Positions 21,456-29,844 are shown, counted from the first letter of the stretch. The stretch is DNA of 64,000 nucleotides from Achromobacter seleniivolatilans (GCF_030864005.1 NZ_CP132976.1:5270001-5334000), one strand, 5' to 3'. Notes: generated from the sequence alone by a model not told the origin. Numbers and translations are program-made.

Positions 21456-21854
21456 ATGAAAAGAGCAAATCGACTGCCTGAACTGCCGGACATCGGAGAC
21501 GTGTTCCGAGCAACGGCGCCAGCAGGAGGCGAGCAGCCGCCTCTGACGTTTTACGTGGCCGTGTCTACAGACCACGCGCCCCTCGAAATGCGACGTGCAC
21601 GCGCTGCGGCCGTCGTCCAAACAGCTCTCCTCGCGATGCGCCCCATTGGGCTCGACGCCGCGGTAACGGCTCCGTCCGAAGTCGTCAGCTTCAGCGAAAT
21701 GCGCCTCATGGGGGTGTCGAAGACAGAAGCGGAGCGCATTTTCGAGGACCCAGTCCTCCACCGCTGCGTCCACCGACCCATCTTTATCGTGCCGGACCCT
21801 GTGCCCTATTTGAAAGCGTGGTCCGCGATCAGCTCGGGGGGGATCGAGGCGTGA
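21456..21854 (+). CDS. ICE conserved protein of unknown function
   Basis: The 132-residue protein starts 3 bases after the parA stop. I recognise no domain. Visible features are a short predicted beta segment ('PLTFYVAVSTDHAPLEMRRA'), an alanine-rich helix and a C-terminal 'FIVPDPVPYLKAW'. Its position between parA and parB suggests a maintenance role. Its stop overlaps the next start as GTGA, which indicates translational coupling. Confidence 0.65.
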   Translation: MKRANRLPELPDIGDVFRATAPAGGEQPPLTFYVAVSTDHAPLEMRRARAAAVVQTALLAMRPIGLDAAVTAPSEVVSFSEMRLMGVSKTEAERIFEDPVLHRCVHRPIFIVPDPVPYLKAWSAISSGGIEA

Positions 21855-22078
21855 GCACGAACAAGGAACTAGCTCTCCAGCACCTCGGCACTGAGCTGGA
21901 TCTTTTGCACCGCGCAGCGGCCGGATCGTCCGAGCGCGCCCTGCATCTGGGCGTTGTGCTGGGCGCCGTGAGCGCGTACCGAAACCTCGGCGTACTTGGT
22001 GAGGATGACTTGCTTTTCATGGCCACCGCCCTCGCCGGCGAGGATGACAAGCTGCCTACTCTGAGGGGCCACGGATGA
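21851..22078 (+). CDS. Small ICE protein of unknown function
   Basis: The 75-residue protein starts at a GTG inside the overlapping GTGA and ends in an ATGA overlap with parB. It is mostly helical ('NKELALQHLGTELDLLHRAA') with no recognised motif. Support comes from the double translational coupling in the parA-parB operon rather than from homology. Confidence 0.6.
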   Translation: MSTNKELALQHLGTELDLLHRAAAGSSERALHLGVVLGAVSAYRNLGVLGEDDLLFMATALAGEDDKLPTLRGHG

Positions 22079-23718
22079 AGCCCGCAATGAAGAAAGTAAA
22101 CCTGGATCAGATGATTGCTTCGCGGCTGAGCGAAAGATCGCCCGAGCCCGCCGCGATCGAGTCAGCGGTGACAAACGTCATCACCCTCAACGTTCGGGAT
22201 GATTGCCGCTTATACGAACGGAATCCGCGAACGGTCCGTAATGAAAAGTTTGACGAGATCAAAGAGTCGATTCGCAAGCGCGGACTCGACCAGATGATCG
22301 CGGTGACTCAAAGGCCGGGGGAGAAGCATCACATTCCGGCCAAAGGCGGTAACACTCGCTTGGAGATCCTGCAGGAACTCGTCGCTGAAGGCGAAATGCA
22401 GTTTTTGCACATGGACTTCGTCAAGGTTCCGTATCGCGGCGAGGCAGCCTTGCTCGCGGCGCATATGGTGGAGAACGACCAGCGCTCAGGCCTGCTGTTT
22501 TGGGACGCTGCCCGGTCGACCTTTGACCTTAAGCAGGAAGTGGAGCGCGAGCGGGGTGCCGCAATGAGCTTGCGGGAATTCACAGAGCACCTCAAGACGA
22601 ACGAAGGCATACAAGCCTCTCCAGCGCTCCTCAGTCATTACGGCTTCACCATGAAGCATCTCGCCGACCTGGCCTGCGCAGCCAATCACCTCTCCAGACG
22701 GGACGTGCAAGACCGCTTCATACCGGCACGCAGTCGGTTGGCCCCGATTGCTGCGAAACTTGGTGCAGAAGATGCCCTTGAAGAGGCCTGGACGCTCGCT
22801 GTCGGCCACATGCGCGAGCGTTACGTCGCTACCAAATCGCTGGATTTTGGGGCATTCAGTGTCAGGCTTGACGACAACTTCGCGCAGCGCGCGAATTTGA
22901 CTGTGGACGAGCTCCAGCGTGCAGCGCTGGCAATTCAAGCGAATTCGGATATTGACGCGGCCAGCCTGGTGCGCGATGCAAAACAGCCCACGTCTGCCCA
23001 TGGCAGCACTTCCGAAGAAGGCGAAGCTGCAGTTGGCGGAGACAAGGGCTCCGCTCATCCGCCTACGCCAGGCACTATGGAGAAGACCCCGGCAGAGCAC
23101 AGCGAAAAATCAGGACAGCCGGTACCCAATCAGCAACAGAAGCCTCAGGCTCAATCCGCCGGGTCGCAAACCGGCGCGGCGCAAACTCAGGTCGATGACC
23201 GAGGTGCCGCCGAGCGCGAGCTCTGGCACGCGCTGGATGAGCTTGTAATGGCCAGCGGCCTTCAAGGCTGCCTGCACTCGATTGACGAGCTGCCTTTGCG
23301 CTTCATGGTCGAGATCCCCGTAGACGTCGGCGGCGGGCTGGGGTCGTTGCAAGAACAGGCGTTACAGGGCGGAGACTTCGCTGAGCGCTACTACGCGTGG
23401 TGGTGGCTCGTCCTCCTCTCCCAGCAAAACACTCCTGCCGGCCTTCTCGTCATTCCGGACTGCGAGTTCAAGAGGCAGGCAGATTGCACCGACTCCTGGC
23501 AGGAAGCCTGCGAAACGATGCTGGGAGATCCTGTCTATGCCGATGGCTCTTACCACGTAGTGCGACGGATGACGGACGCCAGCGATGCGACAGGATTGGT
23601 GTACCTCCGGGTCATTCAAGCCGTCCGTCAGTTCAACCAGGCTTTCCCTGAACGTTCCACGCAGTCCTTCTGGAACTCAGTGGGTGTGCCGGCAGAGCTC
23701 AGTGGAGGTGTGTCGTGA
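22075..23718 (+). CDS. parB: ParB-family protein, PFGI-1 ICE class
   Basis: The 547-residue protein has an N-terminal ParB/Srx-like domain: 'YERNPRTVRNEKFDEIKESI', 'GLDQMIAVTQRP', then 'HIPAKGGNTRLEILQEL', which corresponds to the nucleotide-binding box II. A helical DNA-binding region follows (about 170-300), with a low-complexity Gln/Ala/Ser linker near 310-370 and a further C-terminal domain. The length is much greater than chromosomal ParB (about 290) but usual for ICE ParB proteins. The four GTTTTGCWGCAAAAC palindromes 2.4-4.9 kb downstream are candidate binding sites. Confidence 0.85.
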   Translation: MKPAMKKVNLDQMIASRLSERSPEPAAIESAVTNVITLNVRDDCRLYERNPRTVRNEKFDEIKESIRKRGLDQMIAVTQRPGEKHHIPAKGGNTRLEILQELVAEGEMQFLHMDFVKVPYRGEAALLAAHMVENDQRSGLLFWDAARSTFDLKQEVERERGAAMSLREFTEHLKTNEGIQASPALLSHYGFTMKHLADLACAANHLSRRDVQDRFIPARSRLAPIAAKLGAEDALEEAWTLAVGHMRERYVATKSLDFGAFSVRLDDNFAQRANLTVDELQRAALAIQANSDIDAASLVRDAKQPTSAHGSTSEEGEAAVGGDKGSAHPPTPGTMEKTPAEHSEKSGQPVPNQQQKPQAQSAGSQTGAAQTQVDDRGAAERELWHALDELVMASGLQGCLHSIDELPLRFMVEIPVDVGGGLGSLQEQALQGGDFAERYYAWWWLVLLSQQNTPAGLLVIPDCEFKRQADCTDSWQEACETMLGDPVYADGSYHVVRRMTDASDATGLVYLRVIQAVRQFNQAFPERSTQSFWNSVGVPAELSGGVS

Positions 23719-24245
23719 ATTTCATGGAACTGACCCATCCGACGCTCAAGCGTAAGGCCCTACGCGAGCTGAATGAACAGATCCGCCGGCGCGCATGCGC
23801 CGATGGGGCGATCCCACCGCAGACGGCGCAGCTACTTCTGGCCGGACTTCGTGATCGTGGACTTGACGCAATGCTGCCTGCGGTGTCGGTCCGAATCTAT
23901 GTAGATCCCGACGCGCTGGTAGCACAGCAAAGCGAGTACCAACAACGTCAGGAGCTGATGGAGCAGCTTCGAAGGTTTCTACGTGCCCAAGCCAGCGGAT
24001 CGCTGATTCGCGCGCTGTTTCCGTCGATACCGACGACGGAAGTCGAGCAGTTGCGTACACACATGCGATTGAGCCAGCCAGGTCCTGCAGTCGAACTGGA
24101 TCCGGGCGAGTACCTGCGCGTTCACAGCATCTGGAAGGAGTTGCAGAAGGCGACCTCCGACGTGCGCGAACGCTATCTCGCGTTGCACGACGCCTTTCCC
24201 AATCACACGCTTCTTACGCTGTTTGCAGCGCTCAACCAGCGTTAG
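23715..24245 (+). CDS. DUF2857-like (STY4526-type) island replication-associated protein
   Basis: The 176-residue, largely helical protein starts at a GTG overlapping the parB stop. The run of proteins from parB onward follows the order seen in SPI-7-type islands, where a DUF2857 protein lies here. Sequence features such as 'RRFLRAQASGSLIRALFPSI' fit a small helical DNA-associated protein, but I cannot identify an active site. The family name is recalled from island gene order and general resemblance. Confidence 0.6.
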   Translation: MNFMELTHPTLKRKALRELNEQIRRRACADGAIPPQTAQLLLAGLRDRGLDAMLPAVSVRIYVDPDALVAQQSEYQQRQELMEQLRRFLRAQASGSLIRALFPSIPTTEVEQLRTHMRLSQPGPAVELDPGEYLRVHSIWKELQKATSDVRERYLALHDAFPNHTLLTLFAALNQR

Positions 24246-24258
24246 CAGGAGACCGCTG

Positions 24259-24468
24259 ATGAACTCACCAAAGATTCAAGGCTGCGTGCCCGCGCCAGCC
24301 CACGGCGATGACCATATTGCTACTGTCACCGTTCTTAAGGGCACGCCGGCGTTCCGTCCTCTCGCGTACACGCTCGCAATGCGACGCGTCGTCGAACGGG
24401 CCGCCGATCAGCCTCCGATGAAGGCGATGTCCGGCCGCGCTGGCTTCGGGAGGGGCGGTCGTGGATAA
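24259..24468 (+). CDS. Short ORF of unknown function
   Basis: The 69-residue frame starts at an ATG 13 bases after the previous stop, preceded by AGGAGA. It has no recognised domain; the C-terminus is Gly/Arg-rich. It is included because of the good ribosome-binding site and the tight packing. Confidence 0.4.
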   Translation: MNSPKIQGCVPAPAHGDDHIATVTVLKGTPAFRPLAYTLAMRRVVERAADQPPMKAMSGRAGFGRGGRG

Positions 24469-24646
24469 GCGTTCCCTACCGATAACGTGTTACCCCATGT
24501 CTAGAGATGTTCGGAGCAATGTTGCTCGCTCTGCGCCCCTCTGCTGGTTTCTGCTCGGTAAGGATGGAGCATGCCGCGGCGCCGCGAATGATCCTCTGTT
24601 CGTTCACAACGAAGGGACTGCCTCGTTTGACGGGAGCCAGCAATGA
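24461..24646 (+). CDS. Short ORF of uncertain reality
   Basis: The 61-residue frame has a GTG start overlapping the previous stop and an ATGA overlap with the next gene. The sequence is unfamiliar and could be non-coding. Coupling on both sides is the only support. Confidence 0.3.
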   Translation: MDKRSLPITCYPMSRDVRSNVARSAPLCWFLLGKDGACRGAANDPLFVHNEGTASFDGSQQ

Positions 24647-25101
24647 CCACATGGGACTTTGCGCTCGATCCCTATGGACGTCGATACGCTGCTAAGAATG
24701 GTGCGAGCACGGCGATTCAGCGCGACCAGGCCAATGAGCACTATCTTCTGCGTGTACTGGACGCCCCGATCACAATCCACCGTGCTTTCGTCGAGCTCGC
24801 GGGAAGTCTAAATGCCGCTGCGATCCTTAGCGATCTGGCGACCCAGTCCGACCTCGTTGAATTGGAGGGAGACTGGGTCTACCTTGACGCGGCCGACTGG
24901 CGGGCGCGCCTCGGCCTGTCCTACAAGGAGCAGCTCACTGCGCGCAAGCTACTAGAGCGCAAGGGATTTCTTGAGAGCATCCGTACCGGAATGCCGCCTC
25001 GTACTGCGGTGCGAGTCAACTGGATGGCGGTAGATCGGGAATTGCGTCTGCAAGCCGCCAATGCTGCGCTGGCGCGTCCATCGCCAGTTCTCAGTAGCTG
25101 A
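24643..25101 (+). CDS. Winged-helix replication-type protein (short paralogue)
   Basis: The 152-residue protein contains one winged-helix-like unit: 'LNAAAILSDLATQSDLVELE', then 'YLDAADWRARLGLSYKEQLT', then 'LERKGFLESI'. The same order (multiple states, aromatic motif, 'xxLGFVEE') occurs twice in the next gene, so the two are probably paralogues. Such units occur in initiator-like proteins of ICEs and phages. A DNA-binding role in element replication is inferred. Confidence 0.6.
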   Translation: MTTWDFALDPYGRRYAAKNGASTAIQRDQANEHYLLRVLDAPITIHRAFVELAGSLNAAAILSDLATQSDLVELEGDWVYLDAADWRARLGLSYKEQLTARKLLERKGFLESIRTGMPPRTAVRVNWMAVDRELRLQAANAALARPSPVLSS

Positions 25102-25108
25102 CCGTCGT

Positions 25109-26566
25109 ATGTCGTCCAATTTCGCCTACGACCGTCTCTGGCTGGCCTTGAAGCAGAGCCGGCCTATCGCTTTCGGACTTTTCTTGGCACGCATGACCGG
25201 GAATCCGAAGGCGGCGATCGTACTGTCTCAACTCGCACATTGGACCCGAACCGGGCGGGACGTGGCTCAGACCAACGGCTGGATTTTCAAGACTCAACAG
25301 CAGTGGTGGCTTGAGACAGGGCTCTCTCGTGCCGAACTGGACACAGCGCGGCGCCGCCTCCGCACTCTCGGGTTCGTGGAGGAGACACTTGCAGGCCGAC
25401 CCGCCACCTTGTGGTACCGGATGAACCTTCCAAACATAGCGAGAGCCTTGGAGGTCTGCCGTAAGGAGGCCCTGCCAGTGGAGCTCACATTCGAGTTCAT
25501 GCGGGCCCCTGAACGCGCCGTACGCGATCTCCTGGGCCCCACAACGGCATATCACCGAATCCTGGCAGACGTGACGGGTGGGGTAAATGCAGGTTTGCTG
25601 TTATCGCGCCTGCTTCAACTGCAACGCAGGTCGGTCGAGTCGGGCTATCCCTGGTTCAGTTTGACGGCATTGAACTGGCAAGAGGACCTCGCGCTAAATC
25701 GTCGGTCCTTGGAGAACGCGAAGGACCGGTTGAAAGACCTCGGCCTTGTGCAGGAGTTTCACCTGAACCGGGGCGCGAAACGCGTGTACACGCAGGTCGA
25801 TCCGGCTCTGCTGTGCGAATTACTGGAGGAGCAGTTCGCCTCCCAGGCCGCGACTCAAAAGAAGGCCGAGGTCGAAGGTATAGCTACCACTCGTCGTCAC
25901 CAGGCCTTTCAGATGGCCACGGGCGACGGGATGGCGATCGCGCCGAAACAAGGGGTCGCACGGCCCAATGTACGAAATCAGCAAGCTGGAAATGCCAAAT
26001 CGGAAATATCAGATTGCGGGAATCATCCATTGCAGATTGCTGGAAGCGTCCACGGCAGTTTGCCGAATTCGTCCATTTCTATAAGAGGTACGACTACATC
26101 TTCGAATACAGCAACGACCACAACCCACGCGAGCGCGCGAGACACCGTTTTGCTGCAAAACACATCGGTGGTGGTGGGATTGGAATCGCTTCTTTGGCCA
26201 GACGTGCTTGCTCCTGACGGCAGGCAAGGCGCAATGACCATTCTTGGCTACGCCCCGGACGAGGTACGACAGACCTTGCTGGACGAGTTCGCTGCGCGTG
26301 CACGAAAGCAGACCGTGGAGAACCCCCTTGGGTACTTGCGGCGGCTTGTGCTCTTGGCCCAACAAGGGCGCTTCGTGCCCGAGCTTGCCCACCTTGAGGC
26401 ACAACGCCGTCGCAACCTCGCGGCAGTTACGGCATCGGTTCGTGCGGCAGAAGCAGGGGTCATGGGGGACGTCTCACCGGCGTTGCAACCTTCCTCCAAG
26501 GCAGAGGGCCGAGCCCGCATCGCAGAGCTTCGTGCGGCCATGGCGGAAAGGCAGGCACGGCCATGA
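25109..26566 (+). CDS. STY4528-like island replication protein with two winged helices
   Basis: The 485-residue protein begins MSSNFAYDRLWLALKQSRPI. It has two winged-helix-like repeats: 'WIFKTQQQWWLETGLSRAEL' with 'RLRTLGFVEE' (about residues 60-100), and 'WFSLTALNWQEDLALNRRSL' with 'DRLKDLGLVQE' (about 190-230). A low-complexity Ser/Thr stretch near residues 315-345 separates a C-terminal helical region. The layout fits the SPI-7 STY4528-type replication protein. One parS-like palindrome (26147) is inside the gene. A start 16 codons upstream is possible but lacks a ribosome-binding site. Confidence 0.65.
   Translation: MSSNFAYDRLWLALKQSRPIAFGLFLARMTGNPKAAIVLSQLAHWTRTGRDVAQTNGWIFKTQQQWWLETGLSRAELDTARRRLRTLGFVEETLAGRPATLWYRMNLPNIARALEVCRKEALPVELTFEFMRAPERAVRDLLGPTTAYHRILADVTGGVNAGLLLSRLLQLQRRSVESGYPWFSLTALNWQEDLALNRRSLENAKDRLKDLGLVQEFHLNRGAKRVYTQVDPALLCELLEEQFASQAATQKKAEVEGIATTRRHQAFQMATGDGMAIAPKQGVARPNVRNQQAGNAKSEISDCGNHPLQIAGSVHGSLPNSSISIRGTTTSSNTATTTTHASARDTVLLQNTSVVVGLESLLWPDVLAPDGRQGAMTILGYAPDEVRQTLLDEFAARARKQTVENPLGYLRRLVLLAQQGRFVPELAHLEAQRRRNLAAVTASVRAAEAGVMGDVSPALQPSSKAEGRARIAELRAAMAERQARP
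26147..26161. promoter_or_regulatory. parS-like palindrome, copy 1
   Basis: GTTTTGCTGCAAAAC, a perfect 7-bp dyad about a central base, inside the STY4528-like gene (encoding V-L-L-Q-N). Confidence 0.65.
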
Positions 26567-26694
26567 CTGTTTTGCAGCAAAACATGCCGACACGGGAAGT
26601 GCTCCGCGCGATGGCAGCGCCGTCGTGGAGCAGCCTTTCAACGTCGTGGGCCAGCATCACCCAAAAACATATTCACCAACGGAGAAGCGCCTGA
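26563..26694 (+). CDS. 43-residue coupled small ORF
   Basis: The frame begins MTVLQQNMPTREVLRAMAAP and ends at TGA 26694. Its ATG lies in an ATGA overlap with the preceding gene and its TGA overlaps the next ATG (TGATG), so ribosomes could pass through all three. Codons 3-7 are the parS-like palindrome. It may be a translational relay rather than a functional protein; no family is recognised. Confidence 0.45.
   Translation: MTVLQQNMPTREVLRAMAAPSWSSLSTSWASITQKHIHQRRSA
26569..26583. promoter_or_regulatory. parS-like palindrome, copy 2
   Basis: GTTTTGCAGCAAAAC, flanked by T and A to give a 17-bp dyad. It sits at the junction of two genes (encoding V-L-Q-Q-N). Confidence 0.65.
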
Positions 26695-27746
26695 TGGCAC
26701 CGAAAAAAATGGCGGTTGATACTTCCTTGTCCGCGTTTGCGACGGAAGACACCTCCCCTTTCCCTGATCGCTACGACTTGGCGGGCGAGCGCCGGATTCT
26801 TGGCGCGTTGCTCAAAGAAGATGATCCCGATCCCGCAAATCCGCTGTTCGGTAGGTTGCAGCTCTACTACGAACGAGATGCCGAGTTCAAGCGCATGCAG
26901 CAGTCTCACGAGGCCCGCGCAGGTGCTGATCCTCTTGTGGGAAATTTGGAGGCACGCCAGATAAAGTCGCTGCCCTCTCTTGTCGCCGAGAGTCAGGACG
27001 TGATGTCCCTCCACACGTTGGAGGCACTTCGACTGTTCATGGGCAAGGCGGTCGAGCCGGGCAAGCAAGGCGCGCCGATCGCAGGGGGGAAGCGCGTAGC
27101 CGCGGCGCTTCGATCGCTTTGGTCTCTCTCGTCGAATGACAATCCGTACGCTGACTGGGCGCTGGTCGAGACGAAGTCTCGCATTGAAGAAGTGCGCGCA
27201 TACACCAGAGCGGAGCAGGCGCAGCTTCTGCAGAAGCTGGACGAGATGAAGGCCAAAGGGCTGACGTACTCGGTTCTTCAATCGCGGGAGCCGGCGCAGA
27301 TGCAGCTTGGTTTCGCATCGCCCTACGGCTACATGGTGGCCTTGCTAATCGTTGAGGTGGACTATTTCACGCGCGTTTTGAAGAGCGCCCAGCGACGCGA
27401 CCTGGTATCCGGGCGTCAGGGACACGCGCTGCTGCAATCTGTGAAACACAAGTGCAGGAGCGTATTCGAGCGTGTTCTGTACTGGCAGAAGTACCTAATG
27501 AAGGATGAACTCGTCGCGCTTAGCCGCGTCGACTTTGTGGCCGGGGCCGATGTCATGGCCCAGCAGCGTGTGCAGGCTGTCAAGACAATCTTCGGAGACG
27601 TGCCCAAAGCCGTATTCATGGGCGAAGACGCACCTCGGCACACGAAGCGTCGGCTGAACCTCTCGGCGGCAGAGCTGCGACTCCTGGATGCCGTGCCGTT
27701 GACGGATGAGGTCACGGCAGGCGTGGATAAGAACTTGCTGGCCTAG
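26694..27746 (+). CDS. PFL_4669-like integrating conjugative element protein
   Basis: The 350-residue, helix-rich cytosolic protein begins MAPKKMAVDTSLSAFATEDT. It resembles the PFL_4669 family, a conserved component of PFGI-1-class elements located between replication genes and ssb/topB. Conserved-looking segments are 'LLVEVDYFTRVLKSAQRRDL'-like text at about residues 215-240 and 'PRHTKRRLNLSAAELRLLDA' near the end. Its biochemical role is not known. The start overlaps the previous stop. Confidence 0.65.
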   Translation: MAPKKMAVDTSLSAFATEDTSPFPDRYDLAGERRILGALLKEDDPDPANPLFGRLQLYYERDAEFKRMQQSHEARAGADPLVGNLEARQIKSLPSLVAESQDVMSLHTLEALRLFMGKAVEPGKQGAPIAGGKRVAAALRSLWSLSSNDNPYADWALVETKSRIEEVRAYTRAEQAQLLQKLDEMKAKGLTYSVLQSREPAQMQLGFASPYGYMVALLIVEVDYFTRVLKSAQRRDLVSGRQGHALLQSVKHKCRSVFERVLYWQKYLMKDELVALSRVDFVAGADVMAQQRVQAVKTIFGDVPKAVFMGEDAPRHTKRRLNLSAAELRLLDAVPLTDEVTAGVDKNLLA

Positions 27747-27758
27747 GTGGAGGCGACG

Positions 27759-28334
27759 ATGTCATTCCCTGCTGCAAATGCTGCTTGGTCCCCCGAGGCC
27801 GGTTGTTCGACACCTCATGAACTGGTGGTTGCGAGAACGGCTGTCAGCGTTCCGTCCCATTCGAGCTCATCCGTATCTGTGGACATAAAAGCCTTTAAGG
27901 GTAAGGGAGCGTTCCGCTCCCTGTCGCGGCAGTTTGCGAACTCGGTGGCGCAGATCAGGGATGCCATGCACGCTCTGGCGCAGGATACGACCCGTTTCGA
28001 GGCCGGGTGCTACCTGCGCGTGGTGGAGGAGCGCGGACGAGGGGCATTGGGCCGCATGCGACTTCGCTGGTGCATTCGAGGGCAAGCGCGGTACGTGCTC
28101 TTCGAGGCTCTGCGCGAAAGCTTGGCTGGGCTGCCGCCATCGGTCGTAGAGCACTTTCGAAACTGCGAAGTTCGGGCGGCGGAGCTCAACGTGTTGGAAA
28201 GTGTATTGCGCCAGGCGGTCGACCAGGTGGAGTCGTACCTGCGGAATGGGGCGCTGCGCCAGAGAACCGGCTTTGCAGAGGTCTCTCCTGTTTTGCTGCA
28301 AAACAGTTCGGGCAGAGGTGAGGGCGATGCTTAA
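27759..28334 (+). CDS. DUF3158-like ICE protein
   Basis: The 191-residue protein has its ATG at 27759 preceded by GGTGGAGG. The region 'FKGKGAFRSLSRQFANSVAQ' to 'LAGLPPSVVEHFRNCEVRAA' resembles DUF3158, found beside PFL_4669 genes in related islands. The C-terminus carries a parS-like palindrome encoding V-L-L-Q-N. Function is unknown. It overlaps the next gene by 8 bases. Confidence 0.6.
   Translation: MSFPAANAAWSPEAGCSTPHELVVARTAVSVPSHSSSSVSVDIKAFKGKGAFRSLSRQFANSVAQIRDAMHALAQDTTRFEAGCYLRVVEERGRGALGRMRLRWCIRGQARYVLFEALRESLAGLPPSVVEHFRNCEVRAAELNVLESVLRQAVDQVESYLRNGALRQRTGFAEVSPVLLQNSSGRGEGDA
28290..28304. promoter_or_regulatory. parS-like palindrome, copy 3
   Basis: GTTTTGCTGCAAAAC within a 19-bp extended dyad (CTG...CAG). 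It lies near the 3' end of the DUF3158-like gene. Confidence 0.65.
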
Positions 28335-28608
28335 TCCGAACCTCTGTTGCGAAACGGCGATGGATACGCTGCTCCGGTATCTGCTGGCAGCGGCCACGTT
28401 TGCTAGCGGTGTAGCTGGGGCCGGCATGCTCGTATGGGCGATCTTTCTTTTCCTGACGGACGCCGAAGTATGGCGCATACCGTTTGTCGGATCTTGCCTC
28501 TTCTTTTCTCTCGCGGCTTGGGCCCTCAGTGCATATGAGGATCGCGCCGCGCGCGTGACTGTTTTGCAGCAAAACGCGAAACCCTATGAACGAAACCAGC
28601 AACCTTGA
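28327..28608 (+). CDS. Small membrane protein of unknown function
   Basis: The 93-residue protein has two predicted transmembrane helices: 'YLLAAATFASGVAGAGMLVW' (about 18-40) and 'FVGSCLFFSLAAWALSAY' (about 53-70). The cytosolic tail contains the fourth parS-like palindrome in frame. No family is recognised. It is coupled to the preceding gene. Confidence 0.6.
   Translation: MLNPNLCCETAMDTLLRYLLAAATFASGVAGAGMLVWAIFLFLTDAEVWRIPFVGSCLFFSLAAWALSAYEDRAARVTVLQQNAKPYERNQQP
28561..28575. promoter_or_regulatory. parS-like palindrome, copy 4
   Basis: GTTTTGCAGCAAAAC near the 3' end of the small membrane protein gene (encoding V-L-Q-Q-N). Confidence 0.65.
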
Positions 28609-28684
28609 TTCCGCTTAAGCGGGGCGACTGACTCTGTCCCAGCGGCACCAACCTAACGAGGACCAACTTTTTTGGAGCATTGAT

Positions 28685-29110
28685 ATGGCTATGAGAAGCG
28701 AAATGAGCGGGAACGTTCTGACGAATCCCGTTCTGAAAACCGTCAAGGTGAAAGGTGAGGACCGTCAGATTTGCGAACTGCGCGTGATGTGCTCGGAATA
28801 CAAGTCGGACGGTAATGGCGGGTACGTGCAAGACGACACGCGGACGTTTCCTGTCCAGGTGACCATCTGGCATGAAGGAACGGCCAAGCGGGTTTACGAG
28901 GTGGTGCGAGTTGGGGCGTCTGTCAACGTCATCGGCGCGACCTATGTCCGGCCGTGGGTGAATGAGCAAAGCAACCAGGCAGAGGCCGGCGTGTGCATGG
29001 ACGCCGAGAAAGTCACCTTGGGCCTGCAGCGCGTCGAGGCCGTCCAGTACCGCGCCAAGGCACAGCCTGACGCACAAAGGGCGACCGAGTCGGCACCGGC
29101 CGCTTTCTAA
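28685..29110 (+). CDS. ssb: ICE single-stranded DNA-binding protein
   Basis: The 141-residue protein has an OB-fold-like pattern: 'MSGNVLTNPVLKTVKVKGED' opening, 'QICELRVMCSEYKSD', 'FPVQVTIWHEGTAKRVYEVV', 'GASVNVIGATYVRPW'. It is shorter than chromosomal SSB and lacks the acidic DDDIPF-type tail; the end is APAAF. It fits the SSB class found next to topB in PFGI-1-like elements, where it would coat transferred or replicating single strands. Confidence 0.75.
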   Translation: MAMRSEMSGNVLTNPVLKTVKVKGEDRQICELRVMCSEYKSDGNGGYVQDDTRTFPVQVTIWHEGTAKRVYEVVRVGASVNVIGATYVRPWVNEQSNQAEAGVCMDAEKVTLGLQRVEAVQYRAKAQPDAQRATESAPAAF

Positions 29111-29166
29111 ACCTTATTCAATCGGCCAGGGGTGGCTTGCCCACTTCTGGCATGGAGGACATCAAA

Positions 29167-29424
29167 ATGCGTATCAGCACGAGAAGGCCGAAGTGGGAGC
29201 AATTCCGGGAATCGCACGTCCTGCGAGTGGGCAAAGAGCAGCGTGTGCTGGGTAGGGTGGATTTGATTGGTTCGGTCGGGTATTGGTGGCAGACGGCTGA
29301 CAAGACTGATGTCGCCTACAACCTCCAGGACGCCAAGCGGAAGGTTGAGGATCTGCTCAGGCTCAGCGGCGGTGTTGTGGTTATCAAGGGCATGACGGCA
29401 AATCCGATGGCGCGAGCGGCGTAG
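29167..29424 (+). CDS. Small ICE protein of unknown function
   Basis: The 85-residue protein has an ATG at 29167 preceded by GGAGG. It starts MRISTRRPKWEQFRESHVLR and is basic and compact. The segment 'YWWQTADKTDVAYNLQDAKR' looks like a conserved core. There is no known family. It lies between ssb and topB genes. Confidence 0.6.
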   Translation: MRISTRRPKWEQFRESHVLRVGKEQRVLGRVDLIGSVGYWWQTADKTDVAYNLQDAKRKVEDLLRLSGGVVVIKGMTANPMARAA

Positions 29425-29433
29425 AGGCGAAAC

Positions 29434-29844
29434 ATGGGTGATTCTATTGGTCAGCGCGTCGCATACGTGCGCATCGCCGCCCTTGAGGCGAGTGTGGGGA
29501 CTGTTGTCGTCGCGAAGAGGGCGTGCAACGTCGTGACAGGAGCTCGTCTCCGGCTGTCGGCGGTCTTGGGAGTGATTTGCTCTGTTGCGCTTCTGGCGAG
29601 CTTCTTTTCCAATCTTGCGTCAGTTGGCGAGATTGGTTATGTGATGCTCGCCGACTTCGCGGCGCTTCCCTGGAACAGGGCCCTTATTGCCTATCTCGGC
29701 GGGTACGCGGTCTGCTCCTGCGCCTGGCGCGTGGTTTCGGTGGCCCGGAGGTTGGGGCGCGAGGAGATGACGCGGGCGTCCTTCCTACGGGGCGGCGCAC
29801 AGCGCTCGAATTGGCCGCGGAATATCCTTCGGGAGCGTGACTGA
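29434..29844 (+). CDS. Small membrane protein of unknown function
   Basis: The 136-residue protein has two hydrophobic segments, 'LSAVLGVICSVALLASFF' (about 42-60) and 'ALIAYLGGYAVCSCAWRVV' (about 83-101), followed by a basic tail. The stop overlaps the topB start as TGATG. Its role is unknown; co-transcription with topB is very likely. Confidence 0.6.
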   Translation: MGDSIGQRVAYVRIAALEASVGTVVVAKRACNVVTGARLRLSAVLGVICSVALLASFFSNLASVGEIGYVMLADFAALPWNRALIAYLGGYAVCSCAWRVVSVARRLGREEMTRASFLRGGAQRSNWPRNILRERD

